Shown here one piece after another: positions 15,641 to 23,086 of a stretch of DNA of 37,418 bases. The notes beneath the pieces were generated by a model that was given only the letters and a program-made list of their open reading frames with translations, did not search any database and had not been told where the DNA came from. Every line of letters begins with the position of its first letter. Positions within the stretch are counted from its first letter, which is position 1. The DNA comes from Synechococcales cyanobacterium C42_A2020_086 (GTDB taxonomy: Bacteria; Cyanobacteriota; Cyanobacteriia; Elainellales; Elainellaceae), in NCBI GenBank assembly GCA_015272325.1, contig JACYLU010000005.1, positions 1 through 37,418 on the forward strand. The letters are read 5' to 3'. The position numbers and the translations under genes are program-made.

Positions 15641-15711
15641 AAGAACGATAAGAAAAACGATGAGTTCGGAATGTTGAACAAATAGGCTTGGGCAGAAGCC
15701 GGAACAAAGTA

Positions 15712-15734
15712 CCCTCGGGCATAAAACCTGAGGG
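15712..15734 (-). promoter_or_regulatory. Hairpin between thrC and the sulfur-carrier gene
   Basis: CCCTCGGG (15712-15719) pairs with CCTGAGGG (15727-15734), giving eight base pairs including one G-U around a CATAAAA loop. It directly follows the thrC stop codon in the direction of transcription. There is no long T-run, so partial termination or mRNA processing between the two genes is more likely than full termination. Confidence 0.45.
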
Positions 15735-15755
15735 CATTCTCAACGGAGGGAATAA

Positions 15756-17060
15756 CTAGACGAGGACTTGCTGCCACTCTAGCCGATCCAGGGTTTGCGC
15801 CCGCTCTAGGGCCCGCTCGAAGCTGTCGAGTCTGGGTTCGATTGTTAGCGGTTCGCCGATATAGCCCTGGACCGCTTCCTGGGTCTTGAGGCCATTACCG
15901 GTGATGTAGGCGACGGTGGTTTCATCGGGATCGATCTTGCCCGCTTCCACGAGTTTCTTGAGAGTAGCAATGGTTGTGCCGCCAGCGGTTTCGGTGAAGA
16001 TGCCTTCGGTTTCGGCCAGCAGCTTGATGCCGTCTACAATTTCGGCATCGGTCACGGATTCAATGGCGCCGTTGGTTTTGCGAGCAATCTCCACGGCGTA
16101 GACCCCATCCGCCGGGTTGCCAATCGCAATCGACTTAGCGATCGTGTTGGGCTTCACGGGGGTGATAAAGTCGCGATCTTCGCGATACGCCTGGGCGATC
16201 GGCGAGCAACCCTCGGCTTGAGCACCGCTAAACCGAACATCTTTACCTTCGACCAGCCCAACTTTCACGAACTCCTGGAACCCTTTGTAGATCTTGGTGA
16301 ACAGCGAGCCGGAGGCAAGAGGCGCGACGATGTGATCCGGCAACTGCCAGCCCAACTGTTCGATCACTTCATAGCCCAACGTCTTCGAGCCTTCCGAATA
16401 GTAAGGACGCAGGTTGATATTCACAAAGCCCCAGCCGTGGGTGTTTGCCACTTCCGAGCAGAGGCGGTTCACCTGATCGTAATTGCCCTGCACGGCCATC
16501 ACCGTTGGTGCGTAGATCAGTGTACCCAGCACTTTGCCCGCTTCCAGATCGGCAGGAATAAACACGCAGCAGTCGAGACCCGCGTGGGCGGCAATAGCGG
16601 CCGTGGAGTTAGCCAGGTTGCCGGTGCTGGCGCAGGAGACCGTCGTGAAGCCAAGTTCGCGGGCCCGAGTCAACGCTACGGAAACCACCCGGTCTTTGAA
16701 GCTGAGGGTGGGCATGTTGACAGCGTCATTTTTGATGTAAAGATTCTTGATGCCCAAGCGACGCGCCAGCCGATTGGCTTTGAGCAGCGGCGTCATCCCC
16801 GTACCGACATCGATGGGGGTGTCGGTTTCCACCGGCAAAAAGGGACGGTAGCGCCAAATGGATTTGGGACCGTTTTGGATTTTCTCGCGGGTCACCACGC
16901 GGCTGAGGGCGCTGTAGTCGTAAACCACCTCTAGGGGACCAAAGCAGAGTTCGCAGACATGCATTGCTTTGGCTTCATATTCTGCACCGCACTCTTTACA
17001 CTTCAGCCCAGTAAAGGTGGCAGCCGTGGTGCGTTGGGTGGGGGTAATTGCTTGGGTCAT
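15756..17060 (-). CDS. thrC: Threonine synthase
   Basis: A 434-residue PLP enzyme converting O-phosphohomoserine to threonine. The PLP lysine lies in LSFKDRVVSVAL; a phosphate-binding Ser/Thr/Gly-Asn loop (ASTGNLANSTAA) follows. The N-terminus carries two CxxC pairs (CKECGAEYE and CELCFGPLE), the rubredoxin-like knuckle seen in many bacterial and plant-type ThrC proteins. The reading frame continues upstream to 17201 but that extension lacks family similarity; ATG 17060 (MTQAITPTQRT) is preferred and has an AGAGA-type weak Shine-Dalgarno. The MoaD-like gene lies downstream after a small hairpin. No attenuator or riboswitch was recognised in the 323-bp upstream spacer. Confidence 0.95.
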   Translation of the reverse strand: MTQAITPTQRTTAATFTGLKCKECGAEYEAKAMHVCELCFGPLEVVYDYSALSRVVTREKIQNGPKSIWRYRPFLPVETDTPIDVGTGMTPLLKANRLARRLGIKNLYIKNDAVNMPTLSFKDRVVSVALTRARELGFTTVSCASTGNLANSTAAIAAHAGLDCCVFIPADLEAGKVLGTLIYAPTVMAVQGNYDQVNRLCSEVANTHGWGFVNINLRPYYSEGSKTLGYEVIEQLGWQLPDHIVAPLASGSLFTKIYKGFQEFVKVGLVEGKDVRFSGAQAEGCSPIAQAYREDRDFITPVKPNTIAKSIAIGNPADGVYAVEIARKTNGAIESVTDAEIVDGIKLLAETEGIFTETAGGTTIATLKKLVEAGKIDPDETTVAYITGNGLKTQEAVQGYIGEPLTIEPRLDSFERALERAQTLDRLEWQQVLV

Positions 17061-17383
17061 CGCTTTTTCTCTAGTCTTCTTGGGTTTCTGGCTTTCAGAG
17101 TTGCAGTTGAGCTGTGAGTTGATTTGTTGGCAGGTGCGACCTGAGTCGCTGAATGGGTCAGGGTTTGCGGGGTTCCCCACCCGTTTCGCAGATAGTATCA
17201 CAGCCCCGATCCACCGTCAAACATATCCGACTTATTTTGTCGGGATTAAAATCGGGATTAAAATTGTTGCTTTTTGTCGCTGTCCTAAGGCAAGTGATGC
17301 CGCATTCAGAATCCCAGGATTCAGAGTGTCAAAATACAGAAGAACCCGTAAGAACCCATAGAGCGAAGTGAGTTGAATTCATC
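17061..17383. other. Divergent spacer between thrC and the acyl-CoA dehydrogenase-like gene
   Basis: No gene or RNA is recognised. It contains the perfect 12-bp duplication CGGGATTAAAAT at 17241-17252 and 17253-17264, and the near-perfect 10-bp duplication AGAACCCGTA/AGAACCCATA at 17341-17360 just before the rightward gene. Confidence 0.6.
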
Positions 17384-18553
17384 ATGACGCCTGGATGCTC
17401 CGTCGCGCCCGATTCTCTTGTGGCTCAGGTTTTTAATTCAGCCTTGTTAACGGATGTAGCTACCTATCTGCGCCAAACGGTGGCACCGCAGGCAGCTCAG
17501 CTCGATCGCGATCCAGTGGCGTTGCGGTCTGCCTTTCAAGAGCTAGGTGAGCGACGGCTGTTGGGGTTGCGCGTACCGCAGGAGTGGCAAGGCAGTGGCG
17601 TTGATGACCTAACGTTTCGGGCCTTTCAGGAACTCGTGGCTCGCTATTCGGGCGCGCTGGCGTTTCTGCAAACCCAGCATCAAAGTGCAGCCGCAATCAT
17701 TGCCCAAAGCGCCAATCAGGTCCTAAAGCAGGAGATTTTGCCGCACCTCTCCAGCGGCCAGCGACGGCTCGGGCTGGGGTTTTCGCAGCTTCGGCGAGTC
17801 GGAGAACCGGCGGTTCAAGCCCTGCCAACTGCGGGGGGCTATCGCATCAGCGGCACTGTGCCCTGGATCACCGGATACGGCTGCTTCCAGGAGTTTATTT
17901 TGGGGGCCACCTTGCCCAGTGGAGAAGCAGTGTTAGGTCTTGTGCCGCTACCTCCTCCAGATTCTGAACAGCCGAGCGATCTTTGCTTTAGTGCACCCTT
18001 GCCGCTCGCCGCCATGGCATCGACGAACACCGTGACCGCTACCCTAAGCGACTGGTTCTTGCCGCAGGATCGCGTGATCGGGATTCGACCAGCTGGCTGG
18101 ATTCATCAGAACGATCGGCAAAACGTGCTGCATCACGGGTTTTTTGCGCTGGGTTGTGCTCAAGCCGGTCTCGATATTCTGAGCGCCGCCCAGCATGCGG
18201 ACTATCCCTTCATTACCGCCACGCTCGATGTCCTTCAGCAGGAACTCAACACCTGCCGCACCGCCTTCTACACTGCCCAAGCCACCGGAAATACGGGCAT
18301 TCACCAATTGCCTCTCCGTGCGGCGGCGATTGAGTTGGCCGGGCGCTGTGCTCAGGCGGCGGTGGCGGTCTCCCGAGGTGCAGCCAACGGACTCGACCAT
18401 CCGGCGCAGCGCGTCTATCGGGAAGCCCTCGCCTTCACCATTTTTGGGCAAACCACCGCTGTCATGGCAGCAACATTGGCGCGGTTGAGCCGCCTTCCAG
18501 ACACCTACCAAACTGAACGTTTGTTTGCCCTACCTGCTGACCCGCAAAGTTAG
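17384..18553 (+). CDS. Acyl-CoA dehydrogenase-fold flavoprotein, atypical
   Basis: A 389-residue protein with the ACAD domain order: an N-terminal helical domain (VATYLRQTVAPQAAQLDRDP ... LGLRVPQEWQGSG), a central beta domain (GLGFSQLRR ... GGYRISGTVPWITGY) and a C-terminal four-helix domain. The FAD-adjacent segment WITGYG replaces the usual WITN/GA. The catalytic Glu-Gly loop normally near residue 370 (Y-E-G-T) is not recognisable, so normal beta-oxidation chemistry is doubtful. Cyanobacteria generally lack a complete beta-oxidation pathway, so the substrate is unclear; relatives with the same fold include flavin-dependent monooxygenases. The SPFH-FHA gene follows after 38 bp on the same strand. 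Confidence 0.75.
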   Translation: MTPGCSVAPDSLVAQVFNSALLTDVATYLRQTVAPQAAQLDRDPVALRSAFQELGERRLLGLRVPQEWQGSGVDDLTFRAFQELVARYSGALAFLQTQHQSAAAIIAQSANQVLKQEILPHLSSGQRRLGLGFSQLRRVGEPAVQALPTAGGYRISGTVPWITGYGCFQEFILGATLPSGEAVLGLVPLPPPDSEQPSDLCFSAPLPLAAMASTNTVTATLSDWFLPQDRVIGIRPAGWIHQNDRQNVLHHGFFALGCAQAGLDILSAAQHADYPFITATLDVLQQELNTCRTAFYTAQATGNTGIHQLPLRAAAIELAGRCAQAAVAVSRGAANGLDHPAQRVYREALAFTIFGQTTAVMAATLARLSRLPDTYQTERLFALPADPQS

Positions 18554-18591
18554 GATGATAACGAGACAGCCTTTCTCCTAAGCGGTGCAGC

Positions 18592-19665
18592 ATGGCCAAT
18601 CCCTCTCCTCCCCTGATTCAAATCATCACCCCAGACCGCTGGGCGGGGCTGAGCATGAGTTTCATTGATGCGGGTTACACCGGGCTACTGGTCAAAAATG
18701 GGCAGCTCGTGCGCAAGCTAGAACCAGGACGCCACTTCAGCTTTGCCGTGCCTTACCTGGAGCAGGCACAGATCGTGCTGGTAGACGGCAAAATTCGCGG
18801 CTTGGAGGTCGTTTCCGAAGGCGATTTTCTCTCGCGCGATCAGTATTTGGTGAATATCTCCCTCAGCGTCATGTATCAGGTAATTGATCCCAAGCGGGTA
18901 GCGCTGGAATTGTCGGATCCGATTGCCGCCCTCACGAGTGCCGTTAAGGATAACCTCGGCGTCGTGATTAACCAGATGCAGTTAGAGCAGCTCATTCAGC
19001 TTGGGCGGGTGCAAATTCGCGATTATCTGCTTAGCCATCTCGACAGTTTTTACACGCTGGGCTTCAACCTCGATGATGTTCGGGTTAGCGATATCAGTTT
19101 TCCCGAGAAGCGCGGCGTTGTCCGTCAGCTCGAAGGCCTCACCGCCCGCGCCGAAGCCGAACACGAAGCGACGCTGAAAGCGCACATTGTTGGTGCCGAA
19201 CGCTCGCGCCAAGCTGGAACCTCTTCAGCCCCTCCAGCCCTAGAAACCTTTGTGTTGACGCCGAATGCAGCTCAAAAATCGCCCTCGAAGGCAGTTCCCG
19301 CGTCACCTATGCGTGCTCCCCTGCCGCCCACAACCCTAGCCGATGATCCGCTGGCTCATCCGCCGGCCCGACTCGTGAATCGCACCTCGGGAGAAGCCGT
19401 TCCCCTGACGGTTACTCCGTTTACCATTGGGCGCGAACTCGACAACACACTGGTAGCCACCGACGAACTGTGCTCGCGTCACCATGCCCGGATTGAACGG
19501 GTCCAGGCTCCTCAAGGTCAGCCACAGTACCAGCTCGTCGATGTGGGCAGCTCGAATGGCACCTATCTGAACCAGCAGCGGCTCACTCCCCATCAGCCGG
19601 TTCCCCTGGTTTCGGGGGCGGTGATCAAGATGGGGACCGTCGAGTGGCGGTTCGAGCAGGATTGA
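18592..19665 (+). CDS. SPFH/band 7 - FHA domain fusion protein
   Basis: A 357-residue two-domain protein. Residues about 25-205 form an SPFH/prohibitin-like domain (GYTGLLVKNGQLVRKLEPGRH, then LVDGKIRGLEVV, LSVMYQVIDPKRVAL, SHLDSFYTLGFNLDDVRVSDISFP) ending in an Ala/Glu-rich helix. A Pro/Ala-rich linker (about 210-258) leads to a C-terminal FHA domain (about 259-355) with the phosphothreonine-binding signature GR (280-281), SRHHA (295-299) and SSNGTYLN (320-327). No membrane span is visible; SPFH oligomers often associate peripherally with membranes. The pairing suggests a scaffold that recruits a Thr-phosphorylated partner. It probably shares a transcript with the upstream flavoprotein gene. 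Function is inferred. Confidence 0.82.
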   Translation: MANPSPPLIQIITPDRWAGLSMSFIDAGYTGLLVKNGQLVRKLEPGRHFSFAVPYLEQAQIVLVDGKIRGLEVVSEGDFLSRDQYLVNISLSVMYQVIDPKRVALELSDPIAALTSAVKDNLGVVINQMQLEQLIQLGRVQIRDYLLSHLDSFYTLGFNLDDVRVSDISFPEKRGVVRQLEGLTARAEAEHEATLKAHIVGAERSRQAGTSSAPPALETFVLTPNAAQKSPSKAVPASPMRAPLPPTTLADDPLAHPPARLVNRTSGEAVPLTVTPFTIGRELDNTLVATDELCSRHHARIERVQAPQGQPQYQLVDVGSSNGTYLNQQRLTPHQPVPLVSGAVIKMGTVEWRFEQD

Positions 19666-19694
19666 CCAATCAGCATTAAAGACTTAAGCCAACT

Positions 19695-19952
19695 CTAGCC
19701 GCCGCTCACCGGAGGAATCAGCACAACCTCATCGCCGTCCTGCACTACCGTTTCAGGCTCAACAAACTGCAAATTGATGCCAAAGCGCGTTAGGTCTCGC
19801 CATTGCTCTAGCTCTGGGTGCTCGGCGAGTAAGCGATCGCGGATTTGAGCGACCGTGGTGCCGTGCGGCAACTCTAGCGTGAGTTCGGGGAGTCCGTAGG
19901 CTTCTTGATAGGCAGCAAACAGCTTGACGATCACGGTGATAGAGTCAGGCAT
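19695..19952 (-). CDS. MoaD/ThiS family protein (molybdopterin synthase small subunit-like)
   Basis: An 85-residue beta-grasp protein closely following the MoaD pattern: ITVIVKLFAAYQEAYG at the N-terminus, LPHGTTVAQIRDRLL, DGDEVVLIPPVSGG at the C-terminus, with the terminal Gly-Gly that carries the thiocarboxylate. The frame extends upstream to 20015, with Met codons at 19970 and 19952; the latter gives the normal MoaD length and is chosen, though neither has a clear Shine-Dalgarno. It stands alone, convergent with the SPFH-FHA gene. The MoaE partner is not in the window. Its upstream region contains four TTTACTG repeats. It could be the true MoaD, the other member (15365-15640) serving another pathway. 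Confidence 0.82.
   Translation of the reverse strand: MPDSITVIVKLFAAYQEAYGLPELTLELPHGTTVAQIRDRLLAEHPELEQWRDLTRFGINLQFVEPETVVQDGDEVVLIPPVSGG
19833..19840. repeat. HIP1 octamer
   Basis: GCGATCGC, the highly iterated palindrome of cyanobacterial genomes, here inside the MoaD-like gene. Further copies are at 34405-34412, 34599-34606 and 36162-36169, all inside the large helicase gene. Confidence 0.9.
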
Positions 19953-20035
19953 GGGCAATTCTGAATTCATCGGCAATCTTAGTGAGGCACGAGACCCACT
20001 GACCCGAGCAGTCAATGGCTGAGTCGGCGCTAACG

Positions 20036-20099
20036 TTTTTTACTGGTTTATTTTTACTGGTTTATTGTTTTACTGTTTTCTGCATTTACTGTTTTACTC
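20036..20099. repeat. T-rich array of four TTTACTG repeats
   Basis: TTTACTG occurs at 20039, 20053, 20069 and 20085 (spacings 14, 16, 16), with a near-match TTTACTC at 20093. The first two copies are part of a perfect 14-bp duplication (20037-20050, 20051-20064). On the minus strand it reads CAGTAAA, 85-145 bp upstream of the MoaD-like start, in the divergent spacer shared with the SRPBCC-like gene. Confidence 0.65.
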
Positions 20100-20219
20100 T
20101 ACCGAGCCAGAGCAACCTTGGGTAGCCAAGTGCCTCTGCACGGGCAGTCTCTAGTACGTTAGGCTAAAACTGAACCTTGCGGACCCTTGTTTTTTCTCTT
20201 TACTTCTACCCATTCCCCT

Positions 20220-20609
20220 ATGCTTGGTACGTTTCAACAGAGCAACCTGCGGATCGAAGTCGATGCCTCTGCCTCGCAAATCGGAGATAGTCTGCTTCGC
20301 CCAGCCTGCTTTCGGCAATGGCTGGCACCGCAAACCTTCTCGGCGGGGCTACCGGAACGGTTACAGGAGGGAGTCGTATTTATGAGCTGGATAGGACCGA
20401 TAGCAATTCGGCATCAGGTGGACAAGGTTGAGCCAAACGGGATGCGGCTGCTGATGAGTCAAGGCATCGATGGGTTCCATGAGTGGCATTGGGGCGATGG
20501 CTGGGTGCAATCGTCGTTAGAAGGTATCTCGCTGCTGCCGTTGAATTTAGGGCAAACTCTGAGCTTGCTGCGGCTGCGGTTGTTTCTAGCGAAACAGGCA
20601 AAGAAATAG
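20220..20609 (+). CDS. SRPBCC-like conserved cyanobacterial protein
   Basis: A 129-residue protein whose pattern, an N-terminal strand (FQQSNLRIEVDASASQI), a central VVFMSWIGPIAIRHQV and a C-terminal helix (GQTLSLLRLRLFLAKQA), fits the START/polyketide-cyclase-like SRPBCC fold that binds hydrophobic ligands. The segment GIDGFHEWHWGDGWVQS is the most distinctive part and resembles conserved cyanobacterial proteins of unknown function. The frame is open from 20187, but ATG 20220 (MLGTFQQSN) is the likelier start. Its stop codon is separated by one base from the stop of the convergent GNAT gene, so there is no room for a terminator between them. Confidence 0.65.
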   Translation: MLGTFQQSNLRIEVDASASQIGDSLLRPACFRQWLAPQTFSAGLPERLQEGVVFMSWIGPIAIRHQVDKVEPNGMRLLMSQGIDGFHEWHWGDGWVQSSLEGISLLPLNLGQTLSLLRLRLFLAKQAKK

Positions 20610-20610
20610 G

Positions 20611-21156
20611 TTAGTCAAGCGGCCGCTTCAGCCAGTCAGCTCGATCGAGGTGGTAGATCGACACAGTTTGTCCCCGCACTTCGCCGCTGCCCATATACCG
20701 TTCGCCGAGGCGTTCGGCCACCCGGATGGAGCGCTGATTTTCAGGCACGATTAGGCTGATCAGATAGGGGCGGTTGAGAGTCTCGAAGGCAAAGTCAACA
20801 GAAGCGCTCGCTGCTTCGGTGGCGTATCCCTTGCCCCAAAAGGCGCGGCGCAATGTCCAGCCGACTTCAAAATCGATCCAGCCTTCCGGCTGCCAGCAGC
20901 CCACCCGCCCGATCATCGCTCCGCTTGCTTTCTCAACTACCGCCCACTGCCCATAGCCACGCAGCTGCCAGTGTCCCAAGATTGTCGCCATGCTGCGCCA
21001 AGCTTCGGCTCGCGTGAGGGGTTGCCCCGTCCCGAGGTAGCGCATCACTTCGGTATCGGCAGACATCTCGGCATAGGCATCGAGATCGGACTCGCAAAAT
21101 TGCCGCAGCAGGAGCCGCTCGGTTTCTAACGTCGTCATGTGAGGATTAGTCTTCAT
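20611..21156 (-). CDS. GNAT family N-acetyltransferase, RimJ/RimL type
   Basis: A 181-residue acetyltransferase of the RimJ/RimL group, beginning with the signature LETERLLLRQF and ending its fold with RRAFWGKGYATEAASASVDFAFE, where WGKGYATEA is the acetyl-CoA loop, and ENQRSIRVAERLG. Members acetylate protein N-termini or small molecules; the target is not predictable. The ATG at 21156 overlaps the TAA of the upstream Usp gene (TAATG), implying translational coupling; an internal ATG at 21138 (MTTLETERL) is a possible alternative. It converges on the SRPBCC-like gene with one base between stop codons. Confidence 0.85.
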   Translation of the reverse strand: MKTNPHMTTLETERLLLRQFCESDLDAYAEMSADTEVMRYLGTGQPLTRAEAWRSMATILGHWQLRGYGQWAVVEKASGAMIGRVGCWQPEGWIDFEVGWTLRRAFWGKGYATEAASASVDFAFETLNRPYLISLIVPENQRSIRVAERLGERYMGSGEVRGQTVSIYHLDRADWLKRPLD

Positions 21157-21578
21157 TATTTCAGCTTCACCACCAGCACCGAGCAAGGCGCTTCCTCTAC
21201 AACTTCGCTGCTAACCGAGCGTTTCAAAATTCGATCCACGCCAGTCAATCCACGACTGCCAATCACAATTAGATTTGCCAGGTGAATGTTTGCCAGCCGC
21301 ACGATTTCTTCGGCGGGGTCACCCGTAACAATTTCCAGTTCGCTTTTGCACGGCAGGTTAGATTGATAGACCTGCAGTTTTTCTAAGTGGTGGTGGGGAA
21401 TCGTTTCGACATCGGCATGGGGTCGGTCTGCAGCTACATCTGGGTCAACCCCCAAATTGGTAATTACATGGGCAAGCACCACCTTGGTATCGGGCTGAAG
21501 GCGAAGTTCCTCTAGGGTGTCCACCACCTGCTTCGATAGGTCTGAGCCATCAACAGCGACCAGAATGACTTTCAGCAC
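21156..21578 (-). CDS. Universal stress protein (UspA family)
   Basis: A 140-residue single Usp domain with the N-terminal VILVAVDGSDLSKQ strand-loop and the C-terminal nucleotide-binding segment GSRGLTGVDRILKRSVSSEVV. The usual ATP motif is G-x2-G-x9-G-S/T; here the last glycine is replaced by Arg (KRSVSS), so ATP binding may be altered. The frame is open to a TTG at 21596; GTG 21578 (translated VLKVILVAVDGS, Met-initiated) has a GGGGGG tract upstream and fits the family start. The stop codon overlaps the ATG of the downstream GNAT gene, forming a two-gene unit. Confidence 0.88.
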   Translation of the reverse strand: MLKVILVAVDGSDLSKQVVDTLEELRLQPDTKVVLAHVITNLGVDPDVAADRPHADVETIPHHHLEKLQVYQSNLPCKSELEIVTGDPAEEIVRLANIHLANLIVIGSRGLTGVDRILKRSVSSEVVEEAPCSVLVVKLK

Positions 21579-21738
21579 GCTCAACCCCCCTGGCAAATTG
21601 TGAGTTCTGATTGCTTCAGACTTTCAACTTACCATCCACAGCCGTTCATAGGGCTGAGCCTTAGTCAGTCTTAAGGTTTGCCTGATTGCTATCGCTCACA
21701 ATCACCCTAGCCACCAGAATGATCTGACCATGAGTGAT

Positions 21739-22259
21739 CTAGCCATAGTCAAAACGCCCTAATCGACGGCTTGGGTGCATTGTCAGTCGTGGATTACGAG
21801 CGGATCCGCTCAGAAGGTCATCGTTGCTTCTAATCACCTCAAGTCCAATGGCGGAGAATCGATCTCCTACCTGCGGCCTTGGCACACCGATCAGTTCGAG
21901 AGCATGATTGATAGTACCAGAAGCGCCCCACTGCGGTTTCATGAGAAATTCCCATTTTCGTAGGCCGCAGCTCCCTGACCTCCGGTGCCACCCCAATATT
22001 CTGTCTCCAGGTAAGCCAGCCGTCCTCCAATCGAAAGTTCGCCGAGGTATTGTTCGAACGCTGGGGTCAAGAACATGAATTGATTGCTGGTTGCGCGGGG
22101 CGTCATAAGAGGCGCGATCTTCTCATCAATCAGCTGGTAGTCCACCGGAAACAACCCGAAACCGGATTCACGCCGTAGCGAAGCGAGTCTTGACCAACGC
22201 AGTCGAATGCTGTCGGCAAATTCTGCAGGTGCGACAATAATCTGTATGCAGTGTGGCAT
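21739..22259 (-). pseudogene. Frameshifted conserved hypothetical gene
   Basis: Two overlapping minus-strand frames make one plausible protein. The first part starts at ATG 22259 (MPHCIQIIVAPAEF) and runs through FMFLTPAFEQYLGELSIGG and EYWGGTGGQGAAAYENGNF before hitting TGA at about 21939. The frame shifted by one base continues as FLMKPQWGASGTINHALELIG ... FSAIGLEVIRSNDDLLSG and stops at 21739. Adding one base near 21945-21955 restores NGNF-LMKPQWGAS and an about 173-residue protein. The joined product looks like a cyanobacterial hypothetical with a Gly-rich GGTGGQGAA turn; I do not recognise a function. It may be a genuine pseudogene or an assembly/sequencing error in a short run. Confidence 0.6.
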
Positions 22260-22560
22260 CGAGCCAGTGTCGCATTCTCACGAAATAGAAAGGCAAACTG
22301 CATTGACACCTCGGATAGTCGTTTAGAACTCAATCCGTCACATTTTTAGAAGGCTTCTATGAAAGCTAGCCCTCATCCAGCAGTTTGGATGGTTGACTTC
22401 GTTTGGCTAAATTACCGAACTATCTCACCCACAAATGCCCAAACCCGCTTGACACTCCCCACGGCTTCATAGTCGTTCCTGGTCAGCGGTTACCAATACC
22501 TTTTGGGTATACAACAGGAAACTTCTGTCAATCCGCTGCACCAGGGTTGTTATGCAGCGC
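22260..22560. other. Intergenic region left of the transposase-like fragment
   Basis: No gene is supported. Small frames exist on both strands but none resembles a family or has a good ribosome-binding site. Sequence around 22440-22470 (AAACCCGCTTGACACTCCCC and following) faintly recalls the ends of IS200/IS605-type elements, but nothing decisive is present. Confidence 0.45.
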
Positions 22561-22920
22561 TCACAACGCAATCTCTTTGCCACTTCCAATCCGTCTGAAA
22601 CTTTTTCTCACAGTAGCAGCAATATTCTCTACTTTAGGCAAAAAATTCTCTTGCCATTGAAGGCAATATTCATTGTGACGAAATGGCTCTGGAGGCTCAC
22701 AGGAATAAAGGTGAAGGAAAAGGAAATCATATGCAATATGTTCTTTTGAATATTTGGTTAGATATTCACCGCCCCATTTATGTAAAAAGCGCTGCAAGCC
22801 AAATAAGGCAGCAAAGTTATCATTATTAGAGCTATGCAGAGTCCGCACGTCGCGCCATGGGTGTTCGGATTGACGCAGAAAATCATTGAGCGCATCATAG
22901 AGTTGGGAAGTTGGAGCCAT
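22561..22920 (-). CDS. Small hypothetical protein with transposase-like N-terminus
   Basis: A 119-residue reading frame. Residues about 5-29 (QLYDALNDFLRQ ... WRDVRTLH) look like the N-terminus of cyanobacterial IS4-type transposases, but the expected continuation is missing. From about residue 30 the sequence changes to an unrelated AT-rich stretch with aromatic residues (LFGLQRFLHKWGGEYLTKY, YDFLFLHLYSCEPPEPF) that I do not recognise. The simplest reading is an insertion-element remnant joined to other DNA, creating a chimeric frame; a real small gene is also possible. No inverted repeats or target duplication could be identified by eye. Confidence 0.4.
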   Translation of the reverse strand: MAPTSQLYDALNDFLRQSEHPWRDVRTLHSSNNDNFAALFGLQRFLHKWGGEYLTKYSKEHIAYDFLFLHLYSCEPPEPFRHNEYCLQWQENFLPKVENIAATVRKSFRRIGSGKEIAL

Positions 22921-23086
22921 CGGTTGTACTGGTTTGTGTGGTAACTTGTCAGCTTAAACCAAGCTCCACTTCTTGCCTAGTCTCACTTCTAGCCTCTATA
23001 ACTTTTGTCAGTCAATCAGCTCGACCCACTGAAATTTGACGCACAATCGGTTAGACCTACTATTCTAATTTAGATCCTATGGACTC

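Noticed and set aside
16218..16934. Plus-strand 238-codon frame antisense to thrC
   Set aside because: It lies wholly inside the well-conserved thrC gene; its length follows from codon bias of the sense strand.
22428..22500. Possible end of an IS200/IS605-type element
   Set aside because: A short GTGGGGAGTGTCAAGCGGG-like stretch on the minus strand felt familiar, but no transposase frame, subterminal hairpin or target pentanucleotide could be shown.
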